A stretch of 64,000 bases of DNA from Treponema sp. (GCA_016281495.1 JAEEIU010000001.1:1-64000), one strand, 5' to 3'; counted from the stretch's first letter, positions 15,035 to 24,303 are shown. A program made the numbers and translations. Notes: generated by a model not told the origin, from the letters alone.

Positions 15035-15817
15035 ATGCAGTTATTTGATACTCATGCCCACATAGGGTTGATTTATGACGACCCGATAGAACAGTTTCGC
15101 GTCATCCAAAAGGCAAAACAGGCCGGTGTTACCAGAATTTTAAGCATAAATAATGGTCTCGTGGATTTTAAGAAGGAATACAACATCCTCAAATCCATGA
15201 AAGGCATTTACCATGCAGTCGGTGTAGGTCCCTCAGAGGTAAAGACACCCGGAACTGACTGGATCAACCAGATAGAAGAATACGTCAAGCTTCCCAACGT
15301 TGTTGCCATAGGAGAAACCGGACTTGACTACTACAAGCAGTTTGGAGACAAAAGGAGCCAGATTGAGCTTTTCATCACACAGCTGGAGCTTGCACAAAAG
15401 CATGAGCTTCCCGTCGTAATCCACAACAGGAGTGCCGGGGAAGACATCTTTGAGATTTTGCAGGACAGGCTCCCGGAAAAAGGCGCCATCTTCCACTGTT
15501 ACAGCGAGGATGCCGAGTATGCCAAGAAATGTCTGGATGCCAACATGAACGTTTACTTCTCGTTTGCAGGAAACCTTACCTACCGCAATGCACGCAACCT
15601 CCACGAGACAGTCATGAACATCCCGCTGGACCGCATTTTGATTGAAACAGAAAGCCCGTTCATGGTACCGACCGAATTCAGGGAAAAGAAGCGCACCATG
15701 CCGTCTTACCTTGTATCCACGGCAAAATTCATGGCGGACATGCTCGAGATAGACCTCGAAAAACTCTGTGAGCAGTTGTGGTCAAACAGCTGCAGAATAT
15801 TCAACCTGCCGGAATGA
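15035..15817 (+). CDS. tatD: TatD-family metal-dependent deoxyribonuclease/hydrolase, 260 aa
   Basis: TIM-barrel amidohydrolase-type fold with metal ligands in FDTHAHIGL at the start, the Glu in AIGETGLDYYKQF, His in VIHNRSAGED and HCYSED, and the ending RILIETESPFMVP. Length is normal for TatD. The family removes nucleotides from DNA ends and acts in repair or DNA breakdown in the cytoplasm. RBS AAAGGAAG lies before ATG 15035. Its stop overlaps the dusB start (ATGA), so the two are translationally coupled. Confidence 0.9.
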   Translation: MQLFDTHAHIGLIYDDPIEQFRVIQKAKQAGVTRILSINNGLVDFKKEYNILKSMKGIYHAVGVGPSEVKTPGTDWINQIEEYVKLPNVVAIGETGLDYYKQFGDKRSQIELFITQLELAQKHELPVVIHNRSAGEDIFEILQDRLPEKGAIFHCYSEDAEYAKKCLDANMNVYFSFAGNLTYRNARNLHETVMNIPLDRILIETESPFMVPTEFREKKRTMPSYLVSTAKFMADMLEIDLEKLCEQLWSNSCRIFNLPE

Positions 15818-16839
15818 CACTCTATCACCCTGTTACCATAGGCAAGCTGGAATTACCAGGAAACCTCTTTCTTGCTCCCATTGCAGGCTATAGCGACAGG
15901 GCGTTCCGTTCCCTATGCATTGAACAGGGCGCCGCTTACTGTACCACGGAAATGGTTTCTGCGGAGGCACTTACACGCGGATCCGGCAAAACCCAGGAAC
16001 TGATGCAAAAGGCCCCCAACGAAAAAATCTATGCCGTACAGCTCTTTGGTGGAAATGCGGATGTTGTCGCAAGGGCAGCCATCATGACGCTTGAACAGAC
16101 CGACTGTTCATCCATAGACATAAACGGCGGTTGCCCCGTACCCAAAATCATAAAATCCGGTGCAGGCTCAATGCTCACAAAAGAACCCGACAGGCTTTAT
16201 TCGATTGTATCTGCCACAAAAAAGGCGGTCCAGGAATACACGGAGGCCCACCCCGAACGCGGAAATGTCCCCGTAACAATCAAGATACGCAGCGGATGGG
16301 ATACAGGCCACATGACATGGAAGGAATGCACCGAGGCGGCAATGGCGGCAGGGGCGGATGCACTTACAATCCACGCAAGAACCAGGGCACAGGGATATGA
16401 AGGCAAGGCAGACTGGGACATCCAGAGGCAGGTGGTGGAAACCGTTAACGGAAAAATACCGGTATTCGGCAGCGGAGACGCACACAGTCCGGAAACAGCA
16501 CGTCAAATGCTGGAACAAACCGGAGTTGACGGCGTAATGTTTGCCAGAGGTGCCATGGGAGACCCGTTTCTGTTCAAAAGGACGATACAATTCCTAACAA
16601 CTGGAGAATATCAGACCGAAACTATAAGGGAGAGGCTCTCGGCCGGATTCAGGGAGCTGGAGCTGAACATTCAGGACAAAGACGAAAAAGCAGCGTGCCT
16701 TTTGATGCGTAAAAAATTCTGCGCCTACAGTTCTGGAATCAGGGGAGGTTCCCAGTTGAGGCAGCTGGTGGTCCATGCTGAAAGTGCAGAGGATTACCGC
16801 CGGATTTTCGCTTCAACCATGGCCGCAACTCTTGAGTAA
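15814..16839 (+). CDS. dusB: tRNA-dihydrouridine synthase (DusB-like), 341 aa
   Basis: The start ATG 15814 overlaps the tatD stop in ATGA and is preferred to the upstream in-frame GTG. FMN-binding TIM barrel: LAPIAGYSDRAFRSL at the N terminus, the active-site loop DINGGCPVPKIIKSGAGSML with the catalytic Cys, IKIRSGWD, LTIHARTRAQGYEGKADW and VMFARGAMGDPFLF. It reduces specific uridines in tRNA with NADPH. The C-terminal helical domain for tRNA binding is present. Usual length for the family. Confidence 0.92.
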   Translation: MTLYHPVTIGKLELPGNLFLAPIAGYSDRAFRSLCIEQGAAYCTTEMVSAEALTRGSGKTQELMQKAPNEKIYAVQLFGGNADVVARAAIMTLEQTDCSSIDINGGCPVPKIIKSGAGSMLTKEPDRLYSIVSATKKAVQEYTEAHPERGNVPVTIKIRSGWDTGHMTWKECTEAAMAAGADALTIHARTRAQGYEGKADWDIQRQVVETVNGKIPVFGSGDAHSPETARQMLEQTGVDGVMFARGAMGDPFLFKRTIQFLTTGEYQTETIRERLSAGFRELELNIQDKDEKAACLLMRKKFCAYSSGIRGGSQLRQLVVHAESAEDYRRIFASTMAATLE

Positions 16840-16865
16840 ATTCAATTTTAGGAATAGAATGTAGT

Positions 16866-18443
16866 ATGTCATTTTTTCAGAGTATCACGGACTTTTTTCA
16901 CTCAATTTTTGCGTCTTCCACACCGGAAGGTAAACAGAAACTGGCCCTAAAACGCATAGAGTCAGAGTTAAAAGCCACCGATCCACAGATTTTCAAAGAC
17001 GGCACCGTTCAGAACACATTCGCAGAGGGCTTGAGGATCATGTTCAACTGCACAAAACCAGTCATGAACATACTTTCCGACACAATCTGCAGCCCAGACA
17101 TAGAAAGAAACCACCGCTTTACCGAACAGCTCCTTCTTACAGGTTTTCCACCGGAAATTCAGGAAATCCTGGAGTCCCTGTCCTACGAAAAACGCAAGGC
17201 AGAGGCCAGAGAAGCTGAATCAATAAGCCGTTTTTTTGAAAGCGAGCACCGTCAGCTGGAAAAAGCCATAAAATACCTTAATACTCCGGAATTCACCAAA
17301 ATAGATGCAGTCCTGGACAACATCAAGCAGCTCTATGACATCTGTAAATTCCCATACACCACAGTGCTCACGATGTTTGACCAGTCATATACCTCAAGCG
17401 ATTCATACACACCTACTTTCCAGAGTGTTCCCGCCGAATTGCTGGAAGGCCCGCTGGAAGAATTGTATTATGTAACCGCAGGCATGGACATCTCTAAGTC
17501 TACCTGCAATGCCATTGTCGCACTTTACCAGCTGTATCAAAAGCCAAGCTCAATCCGTGACGTGTCAGAGCAGACTCTTGCCAACCTGCGCAAAGTCCAG
17601 AGCCTCCTGCGTCATGTATTTACCCCGGAAAACCTCAAGAACCTTATCCGTGTTGCCAAAAAGGACGCCACATACGAGCCCAAGAAAGCCGTTTATCAGG
17701 AGAATTCCCGCCGCAAATACGCAGATTACCTTGAGAACCGTTTCCAGGTTGAAGGAACACGCCTAAAGGGAGAGCTTCAGGACGAAACCATCAGTGCAGA
17801 ACTAAAGGAACTCTTTGGCAGCGCAACACTGCTTCCTGTCGTAGGATACAACAACGAGCTCAGCAACCAGCTTATCCAGAGCTCACCGGTTTCATTCATG
17901 TACGTCATGCCGATGCAGATCCTCAAGAACTTCCTGAACATGTACTACACCGAGCATGTAAAACCGCTTTTGAATGACATCGTTATCGAAGGATATTTCA
18001 GTAACCCCGCATACAAGAGCGAATTTTCATCCTATGTGTTCTCGCTCAACGAAAGCTCTGAACGCATAACCCAGTTCGAGGAAAAATTCCAGCGCGGAAA
18101 ACAGTACGACGAGGCACAGATTACAGGCCTTATCCGTGACAGCCACAAGGACAACATTTTTGTCAACCGCCTGAAGGATCTTGTTGACAACATCAACAAA
18201 ACCGCCAAAGAATTGATTCAAAATGAAGTAAACCACGTATTCCACGTATACAAGATAGCCGGAGAAATACTGCTTGAATCAAAAAAGGCAAATTCCGATA
18301 CTATAAGCAATCTAAAAGTTCTCACATTATCCTCAAGGAACAGGGATAATACCGAAATTCTGGAAAAACAGTACGGTTTATGGACGATTTTCCTTGAAAT
18401 TATGAAAAACTATGTTATTATAACTAATGTTGAGAAGAAATAA
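16866..18443 (+). CDS. Conserved spirochaetal protein of unknown function, 525 aa
   Basis: A soluble, mainly helical protein with no signal peptide and no enzyme motif I can name. It starts MSFFQSITDFFHSIFASSTPEG and has a long helical middle (IERNHRFTEQLLLTGFPPEI; YEKRKAEAREAESISRFFES) and a terminal helical part. I think it belongs to a spirochaete-specific domain family (possibly DUF5312), which is a recollection, not a search. It sits between dusB and a diguanylate cyclase gene, directly abutting the latter (stop at 18443, ATG at 18444). That suggests co-expression with c-di-GMP signalling. Confidence 0.7.
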   Translation: MSFFQSITDFFHSIFASSTPEGKQKLALKRIESELKATDPQIFKDGTVQNTFAEGLRIMFNCTKPVMNILSDTICSPDIERNHRFTEQLLLTGFPPEIQEILESLSYEKRKAEAREAESISRFFESEHRQLEKAIKYLNTPEFTKIDAVLDNIKQLYDICKFPYTTVLTMFDQSYTSSDSYTPTFQSVPAELLEGPLEELYYVTAGMDISKSTCNAIVALYQLYQKPSSIRDVSEQTLANLRKVQSLLRHVFTPENLKNLIRVAKKDATYEPKKAVYQENSRRKYADYLENRFQVEGTRLKGELQDETISAELKELFGSATLLPVVGYNNELSNQLIQSSPVSFMYVMPMQILKNFLNMYYTEHVKPLLNDIVIEGYFSNPAYKSEFSSYVFSLNESSERITQFEEKFQRGKQYDEAQITGLIRDSHKDNIFVNRLKDLVDNINKTAKELIQNEVNHVFHVYKIAGEILLESKKANSDTISNLKVLTLSSRNRDNTEILEKQYGLWTIFLEIMKNYVIITNVEKK

Positions 18444-19586
18444 ATGAGTCGTAAGAAGAAGGACAAGGAAGAGCAGACAGTTCAGGAATTCTCAGAACCT
18501 CCAAAGACACGCGAGGAATACGAAAAGCAGATTTATGATTTGCAGCAGCTCCTTGAAATTTCACGCTCACTTTGTACAACTCTGGAACTTCCTACACTTA
18601 TCGAATCCATTCTTTACATCACCATGGCCCAGATGAGGGTTCTTGGTGCCGGAGTCTTTATCCTGAACTCATCTGACAGTCAGGAACTCCTTCTCGGCAG
18701 CAACTACAACGGTTTTGAGGTTGACGCATCAATCAATTACACGATTCCGGTGGACTCAAAGATTGTTGCCTATTTTACCGCACAAAACACGGTATTTACT
18801 CTGGATGAGCTTAAACAGCAGCTTGGATCAAACAGGGAAATCAAAATTCTTGAATCCCTGCATCCGACCCTTATTGTCCCGCTTATACTCAAGAATCACG
18901 TAAACGGCCTCCTTTTCCTTGGTGAGCGCATTTCCACAAGCGACAACGACGAAGGATACACCGCCTACGAGAAAAACGAAATCTACACTATGGCATCCCT
19001 TGCCGCAATAGCAGTAAATAACGCATCCCTGGTTGAACAGTCATCCACCGACATGATGACACACCTCAAGCTCAAGTATTACTTCTTTAACGTGCTTACG
19101 GACAAGCTTGACGCCGCTACAACAGACGGACAGAATCTTGCGGTAATGATGTTTGACATCGACTTCTTTAAGAAATTCAACGACACATACGGACATGCCT
19201 GCGGTGACTATGTTCTGCAGGAAGTCGCAAAGATAATCAAAAAGAGCATCCGCTCGGCAGACATGGCATCCCGCTATGGTGGAGAAGAGTTTACAGTCCT
19301 TTTGAGCAAGACAAACAAGAAAAATGCCCTGGCTGTTGCCGAAAGAATCCGCAAGAACATCGCTACCCATGACTTCTTCTATCAGGGACAGCACATGAAC
19401 GTGACGATTTCAGGCGGTGTGGCGTTATTCGATCTGGACACCAATCCTGTTGGTTCAGCTAAAGTTCTGGTTGACCAGGCAGATCAGGCTCTGTATGTTT
19501 CCAAGCGGAACGGCAGGAACTGCATCACCTTTGCGGACTCCAAGATCCTAGAATCACAGGACAAGCATAAAGAAGCCTCAAAATGA
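18444..19586 (+). CDS. GAF-domain diguanylate cyclase (GGDEF), 380 aa
   Basis: Residues about 25-195 form a GAF sensor domain (YDLQQLLEISRSLCTTLELP, later LIVPLILKNHVNGLLFLGE). Residues about 205-365 form a GGDEF domain with MMTHLKLKYYF, MMFDIDFFKKFNDTYGHACG and the active-site signature YGGEEF. An intact signature implies c-di-GMP synthesis in the cytoplasm in response to a small ligand; the ligand is unknown. No RxxD inhibitory site was noted before the signature. The gene abuts the 525-aa gene upstream and overlaps the rhomboid gene downstream by ATGA. Confidence 0.9.
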   Translation: MSRKKKDKEEQTVQEFSEPPKTREEYEKQIYDLQQLLEISRSLCTTLELPTLIESILYITMAQMRVLGAGVFILNSSDSQELLLGSNYNGFEVDASINYTIPVDSKIVAYFTAQNTVFTLDELKQQLGSNREIKILESLHPTLIVPLILKNHVNGLLFLGERISTSDNDEGYTAYEKNEIYTMASLAAIAVNNASLVEQSSTDMMTHLKLKYYFFNVLTDKLDAATTDGQNLAVMMFDIDFFKKFNDTYGHACGDYVLQEVAKIIKKSIRSADMASRYGGEEFTVLLSKTNKKNALAVAERIRKNIATHDFFYQGQHMNVTISGGVALFDLDTNPVGSAKVLVDQADQALYVSKRNGRNCITFADSKILESQDKHKEASK

Positions 19587-20251
19587 ATCCACTGAGACGG
19601 CCATTCAAATATTCATACTACAACGCGACACTCTACATCATAGGCATAAATGTGCTGGTGTACTTAATCACGTTCTTCAAGCCCGGAATGACAAGCATAC
19701 TTGGGTTGAGCCCCTCAGGCCTTTTTTCCCAGCATTACTTCTGGCAGCCTTTAACCTACATGTTCACGCACGGAAGCATCACGCACATCCTGTTCAACAT
19801 GCTTACCCTGCTTTTCTTTGGAATCCCAACCGAAAAAGCCATCGGTACAAAAGAATTCCTCCTGATGTACCTGTTGTGCGGAATCCTTATCGGCCTTATC
19901 TCCGTGGCATTCTTCTACGGTTTTTCAATTTATCTGGGTGGTGAATATTACCGCATGCTCCCTTACTTCTACTACAACCTTATTGGAGCCAGTGGGGCAA
20001 TCTATACTTTGCTCCTGGTATATTCGGTCATCTTCCCAAAGGCAAAAATCTTCATTTGGGGCATACTTCCTGTTCCCGCACCGTTACTTATCGTCATTTA
20101 CTTTGTTATAGAATTAGTGAGCCAGTTCTCATCAGTGTCCAGTGTAGCTCATTACGCTCATCTGCTGGGACTTCTTTTGGGCTGGCTGTATCTTGTAATA
20201 CGAATGGGAATACATCCGGTAAAGGTATGGATAAACGCTTACAAACGCTAG
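19583..20251 (+). CDS. Rhomboid-family intramembrane serine protease, 222 aa
   Basis: Six hydrophobic segments with the rhomboid marks: FTHGSITHILFNMLTL in TM2, the catalytic Ser in GASGAIY (TM4) and the catalytic His in YAHLLGLLLGWLY (TM6). The dyad is complete, so it should be active within the inner membrane. Substrates are unknown; nearby exported proteins are possible ones by context only. The start codon overlaps the stop of the cyclase gene (ATGA), and the next gene begins inside its last 25 nt. Confidence 0.9.
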   Translation: MNPLRRPFKYSYYNATLYIIGINVLVYLITFFKPGMTSILGLSPSGLFSQHYFWQPLTYMFTHGSITHILFNMLTLLFFGIPTEKAIGTKEFLLMYLLCGILIGLISVAFFYGFSIYLGGEYYRMLPYFYYNLIGASGAIYTLLLVYSVIFPKAKIFIWGILPVPAPLLIVIYFVIELVSQFSSVSSVAHYAHLLGLLLGWLYLVIRMGIHPVKVWINAYKR

Positions 20252-21015
20252 GAAAACCAAAGATTCTCTTTTTTACGCTTGCTGTGGCTTTGTTTGCCGT
20301 AAGCCCTGCCTTTTCACAGCAGATTGACCAGTCTAATAAAATTCGCATTCAGATTTGGTCGGAGATGGATGCTTTTCCAGGTCATTTTGACAAGGAAATG
20401 GAAGACTCCACAACTGTTGCCGCAGAAAAAATCCAGCAGCAGTTGAATGAAACCCTGGAAACAGAAAACCGGGATGCCACCATTTTTGCCTATGCAATTG
20501 CCCGTGCCAAGGAAATCGCGCCTTTCCTGATTGAGGGAATGATTCACGGCTGGACATTTGACTATGTGCCATACGATAAAACCCGTCAGGTGGACGAATA
20601 TTTTGAGTTTGGAAGAATCCGGGAACTGGACAAGACCGTTAATCCCGTGACATACAAGGAACCGCTTCCAAGAGCCGGAGACGGAAGGCTTCTCTGCTGG
20701 ATTGAATGCGAAAGGACCCCGGAACAGCAGCTTTCATTTCAGCGCTGGAAAACAATAACCAACCCCAAAGTCAGGGGACATGGTACTGCCCCAGTAGAAA
20801 AGGGCTTTGACGGCATCCAGGAAGCATGTGCCCAGGCCCTAAAGAATGCAGTCAGGGAATACTGGCGCACCAAAACAAAGAATAAGCCCAAGGAAATATC
20901 CGGAACGGCGTTACTGATCCAGGAACCGAGGGTTTATATAAAGGACGGCAATTATGTTGTTGACCTTGATTTTTTTCTAGAAACTGATAAAATAGTATCA
21001 TACAGTTATTATTGA
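20227..21015 (+). CDS. Exported protein of unknown function, 262 aa
   Basis: The frame is open further upstream, but the ATG at 20227 is chosen because AAAGG lies before it and the protein then opens with a signal peptide (MDKRLQTLGKPKILFFTLAV, cleavage near AFSQQ). It overlaps the end of the rhomboid gene by 25 nt. The mature part is a mixed alpha/beta domain with WTFDYVPYDKTRQVDEYF and LIQEPRVYIKDGNYVVDLDF; no known domain recognised. It is probably periplasmic, in the same operon as the next exported protein. Confidence 0.75.
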   Translation: MDKRLQTLGKPKILFFTLAVALFAVSPAFSQQIDQSNKIRIQIWSEMDAFPGHFDKEMEDSTTVAAEKIQQQLNETLETENRDATIFAYAIARAKEIAPFLIEGMIHGWTFDYVPYDKTRQVDEYFEFGRIRELDKTVNPVTYKEPLPRAGDGRLLCWIECERTPEQQLSFQRWKTITNPKVRGHGTAPVEKGFDGIQEACAQALKNAVREYWRTKTKNKPKEISGTALLIQEPRVYIKDGNYVVDLDFFLETDKIVSYSYY

Positions 21016-21041
21016 ATTCTTTTTCCCAGGAGGTGAAAAAT

Positions 21042-21461
21042 ATGAAGAAAATATTAACCCTTTGTGCATGTGCATTACTTGCCACATCACTCATGACCGC
21101 TCAGACAACTGCTACCAGTGTTGAGGAAGACAAGAACCCAAAGGTGGACATTTCCACCCGCGTACGTCAAGTTGAGGATAACTATGCAGAATTCCATCCA
21201 ACTGCATCAATGGTTACTCTTGATCTTGAATACACACCTCTGACAGGCGAAGTTATCGTAAACTACACCTGTATGGCTGCAAGCTTTGACCAGGGCGAAG
21301 CAATGAACACAATCGATGCAATTCTTGAAGAATTCACACAGGAAAACCAGTTCACCAAGAAGCCTTCGTTTGTACGCAAAGACAGGACCCGCTATTACAA
21401 AGATTCCCGTGACATCAGAATGGCATCTTACAGAAGATGGGTTCGCTTTGACACTAACTAA
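21042..21461 (+). CDS. Small exported protein of unknown function, 139 aa
   Basis: ATG 21042 follows an ideal AGGAGGTG (21028-21035) and opens a signal peptide (MKKILTLCACALLATSLMTA, then QTTAT). The mature part of about 115 residues has MVTLDLEYTPLTGEVIVNY and ends KDSRDIRMASYRRWVRFDTN. It has no recognised domain. The strong ribosome site suggests high expression. It is the last gene of the tatD run, just before pheS. Confidence 0.75.
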   Translation: MKKILTLCACALLATSLMTAQTTATSVEEDKNPKVDISTRVRQVEDNYAEFHPTASMVTLDLEYTPLTGEVIVNYTCMAASFDQGEAMNTIDAILEEFTQENQFTKKPSFVRKDRTRYYKDSRDIRMASYRRWVRFDTN

Positions 21462-21486
21462 TACTTTTCGGATTGGTATATAAAAA

Positions 21487-23046
21487 TTGACAGATATAAA
21501 AACACTATTAAAGAATCTGCACCCGCTGGAAATAAAGGTGCTGTTGAACTATACAAAAACTGACAGGCTTACGTCTGAACGTCTGCAAAAGGAACTCGAT
21601 TATAAAGAGGGTCATTCCAACCAGGCGTTCAGTTGGCTGTCGGGAAAAAATCTCCTCAAAGAAATAGAGCGTGTTCCTCACGTTTTCTACGAGCTTACTG
21701 ATTTTGGCCGCAAGATTGCAAAGGAAGGTAGTGCTGAAGAGCGTATTGTTGCATTCCTTAAAGAAAAGGGTCCCCATACCATGCAGGAAATCGCCGATGC
21801 CCTTGGCATTGAAGGCAAGGATGTCGGATCTGCATTCGGTGGCTTGAAAAAAGAAGGAGTTCTTTCCATGGGCGCTGGTACCAAAGCCGAATACACCGGC
21901 ACACCCCTTCCACCCCGCATTGAACAGGCCAAAAACCTGATTTCACGCGCTCTTAACAAGGAAAATGGAACCATTGAGTCCACGGAGCTTTCTCAGCTTG
22001 AATCCCAGGTTATGCAGGGACTTACCAAGAAGAGGGGCATATCCGAAACTCCGTTCAAGACAATTGAACGCGAAACCGTAACATATCAGCTCACTGGAGA
22101 CAGTGAACAGGTTGCACAGGAATTAAAGTCTGCCGGCGTTACAGGAAACGAAATCGGCGAAGTAACCCCAGCCATGCTTGCAAACGGAGACTGGAGAAAG
22201 GGAACTTTCCGCGGATACAATATCTCTATTCCACCGGCACGCATCATTCCGGGACGCACGAACCCCTATGTTCAGTTCCTGGAAAGCGTAAAAGACAAGC
22301 TTTGTGCATTGGGATTCCAGGAATTTGACGGTCCTCTTGTAGAAACCGAATTCTGGAACGGTGACGCTCTGTTCATGCCGCAGTTTCATGCTGCACGTGA
22401 CATTCATGACGTTTACCGCATTAAAAATCCGACACATGCAAATTTCATAGAAGAACCATATCTGACTAACGTCGCCAACGTCCACAAGAATGGTGGCAAC
22501 ACAGGCAGCCGTGGTTGGAATTACGAGTTCGACAATGAATTTACACGCCGCCTCATCATGCGCAGTCAGGGAACTGTTTTGAGCGCACATCAGCTTCACA
22601 AGGCAGAGATTCCAGGAAAATACTTTGGAATTGCCCGCTGTTTCCGCTACGACAAGGTTGATGCCACACACTTGAGCGACTTCTATCAGACAGAAGGCAT
22701 CGTTCTTGGCGAAAACGTAAATCTCCGCACTCTCCTGGGATTTTTGCGCATGTTTGCAGTGGAAATTGCAGGTGCCACAGAAGTCAAATATGTTCCAGGC
22801 TATTTCCCGTTCACCGAACCTTCCATCGAGGTGCACATAAAGCATCCAAAATTGGGCTGGTTTGAGCTGGGTGGATCTGGAATATTCCGCCCCGAGGTAA
22901 CAAAGGCAATGGGTGTTGACGTACCTGTAGCCGCATGGGGAATCGGAATCGACCGCATGGCCCTTATGGCATTAGGCCTGAACGACCTCCGCGAGCTCTT
23001 CTGCGAAGACATAGAACGCGTAAGGCTAAGAAAGGCAAAGTTCTAG
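21487..23046 (+). CDS. pheS: Phenylalanyl-tRNA synthetase alpha chain, archaeal/eukaryotic type, 519 aa
   Basis: Charges tRNA-Phe in a complex with PheT. The long N-terminal winged-helix region (LHPLEIKVLLNYTKTDRLTS; two repeats up to about residue 140) is the archaeal/eukaryotic form, which spirochaetes carry instead of the usual bacterial short form. The catalytic core shows FQEFDGPLVETEFWNGDALFMPQFHAARD (motif 2 area), FRYDKVDATHLSDFYQTEG and motif 3 WGIGIDRMALMALGL. The TTG at 21487 is the only start that includes the conserved N terminus; it has no ribosome site. pheT is not in this window. A terminator follows at 23084. Confidence 0.92.
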   Translation: MTDIKTLLKNLHPLEIKVLLNYTKTDRLTSERLQKELDYKEGHSNQAFSWLSGKNLLKEIERVPHVFYELTDFGRKIAKEGSAEERIVAFLKEKGPHTMQEIADALGIEGKDVGSAFGGLKKEGVLSMGAGTKAEYTGTPLPPRIEQAKNLISRALNKENGTIESTELSQLESQVMQGLTKKRGISETPFKTIERETVTYQLTGDSEQVAQELKSAGVTGNEIGEVTPAMLANGDWRKGTFRGYNISIPPARIIPGRTNPYVQFLESVKDKLCALGFQEFDGPLVETEFWNGDALFMPQFHAARDIHDVYRIKNPTHANFIEEPYLTNVANVHKNGGNTGSRGWNYEFDNEFTRRLIMRSQGTVLSAHQLHKAEIPGKYFGIARCFRYDKVDATHLSDFYQTEGIVLGENVNLRTLLGFLRMFAVEIAGATEVKYVPGYFPFTEPSIEVHIKHPKLGWFELGGSGIFRPEVTKAMGVDVPVAAWGIGIDRMALMALGLNDLRELFCEDIERVRLRKAKF

Positions 23047-23083
23047 GATATAATTCCATATAAAATAAAGAATTAACAAAACA

Positions 23084-23124
23084 GGCGCTGGTAATTCAAC
23101 AAGGATTTGCCAGCGTCTTTTTTT
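23084..23124 (+). terminator. Rho-independent terminator of pheS
   Basis: Stem GGCGCTGG (23084-23091) with CCAGCGTC (23110-23117), including one wobble pair, then seven T (23118-23124). It ends only about 22 nt before the first ATG of the porin frame. Confidence 0.85.
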
Positions 23125-23145
23125 GTACTTTTTTTTCAGCTACCG

Positions 23146-24225
23146 ATGGCAGCAATGGTTGCTGCAGCAGCAGTCGCAGCAGAAGTTAGCGCGGGCATCA
23201 AGATTGATGTAAATGCAATCGAATATGATGCGGGCACAAAAGAGTTTAAGGCTCTCGAAGTGAACCACCACAACAACGACTGGGAATCACCGATTTCTTT
23301 CTCAGTTTCTGGAGAAAAAGCTGGTGCAACTCTCCATCTCAGTGAAGCAGCTATAGACGGTAACGATTTAGGTAAGTTTACCAAGTGGAACATCTGGGTA
23401 AAGCCTATTGACATGCTCACTGTAAATGTTGGTCACTGGGATACAAACCTTAACCAGGAATCAATTTCTTGGGGTGGAACAAAGTCCGGAATCGGTAGTC
23501 AGGGACTTACTTTCACTCTCGCTCCAACAGAAGGATTCACATTCGATGCAACATTTGCTCCTGGATATGGTAAGGGATGGTTTAGAAATGCCGACGCTGT
23601 AGCCAGAGAAAATGCAGCAGAAGCCGGTGATGACTGGGATACTTTAACAGAAGCTCAAAAAGATGCATACATTGATGCTGCTAAATCAGTCGTTGAAGAG
23701 CTTGGTTTCAAGCTTCAGTATTCAGCTGATTTTGGAACTGTTAATGCTATCTTTGATGCAAAAAACACTTTCAAAGAACTCAAGTTCGGTGCAGGTTACA
23801 AGAACACATTTGACCCGCTTACAATTTGGGTAAACGCTCTCTTTGCTACATCAGACAAAGAAAATGAGACAGAAGATTTTACAAACTATGTGCGCGTTGA
23901 AGCCTTCCAGGAAGCTGGATTGGATGCCCTTACAGTAAAGGCTTTTGAAGCATTCCAGTTCAACACAAAAACTCCTGATGGCGCTGATACAAAGGCAAAG
24001 ATTGATCTTAACATGAAGCTCTATCTTGGTTATAAGCTTGGAGAATCTACAACTGCTTACCTCAAGGTTCAGGATGATGACCTGCTTCAGGACAACTTCA
24101 AGATGAGCATCAACCCAGGTGTTGAATTCAAGGTCGGCGACTGTGGCATCGATGCCGGTGTTGAAGTAACCGCTCAGGAGAAGATTAAGTTCTCTGTACC
24201 GGTTAAGTTCAGCATGAACTTCTAA
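23146..24225 (+). CDS. Outer-membrane porin-like protein with missing 5' end, probably silent
   Basis: From ATG 23146 the frame reads MAAMVAAAAVAAEVSAG, the second half of a porin signal peptide. 19 nt here are identical to the same part of the porin gene at 1309-2883. The expected basic start (MKK...) and hydrophobic first half are absent, there is no ribosome site, and the pheS terminator ends just before. The rest is a full barrel-like protein of about 360 residues ending in SVPVKFSMNF, with a C-terminal Phe as in outer-membrane barrels, and a terminator follows. The in-frame TTG at 23107 lies inside the terminator and is not credible. It is either a decayed gene or a donor cassette. Confidence 0.65.
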   Translation: MAAMVAAAAVAAEVSAGIKIDVNAIEYDAGTKEFKALEVNHHNNDWESPISFSVSGEKAGATLHLSEAAIDGNDLGKFTKWNIWVKPIDMLTVNVGHWDTNLNQESISWGGTKSGIGSQGLTFTLAPTEGFTFDATFAPGYGKGWFRNADAVARENAAEAGDDWDTLTEAQKDAYIDAAKSVVEELGFKLQYSADFGTVNAIFDAKNTFKELKFGAGYKNTFDPLTIWVNALFATSDKENETEDFTNYVRVEAFQEAGLDALTVKAFEAFQFNTKTPDGADTKAKIDLNMKLYLGYKLGESTTAYLKVQDDDLLQDNFKMSINPGVEFKVGDCGIDAGVEVTAQEKIKFSVPVKFSMNF

Positions 24226-24255
24226 TCAAAGAGTTCAATAAACAAGCGCTAACTC

Positions 24256-24290
24256 AAATGGCATCAGTCGGAAGATTGGTGCCATTTTTT
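24256..24290 (+). terminator. Rho-independent terminator after the truncated porin gene
   Basis: AATGGCATC (24257-24265) pairs with GGTGCCATT (about 24278-24286, one wobble), followed by six T. It lies only 14 nt before the ATG of the next lipoprotein gene. Confidence 0.8.
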
Positions 24291-24303
24291 CTGGAAAAAT
24301 GAA

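Noticed and set aside
20056-20226. Upstream extension of the exported protein gene into the rhomboid gene
   Set aside because: The extra part has no signal peptide and is a shadow frame of the rhomboid gene; ATG 20227 gives a proper signal.
23107-23145. TTG start for the porin frame at 23107
   Set aside because: It lies inside the stem and T run of the pheS terminator, has no ribosome site, and gives a non-signal N terminus; the frame is open there only by chance.
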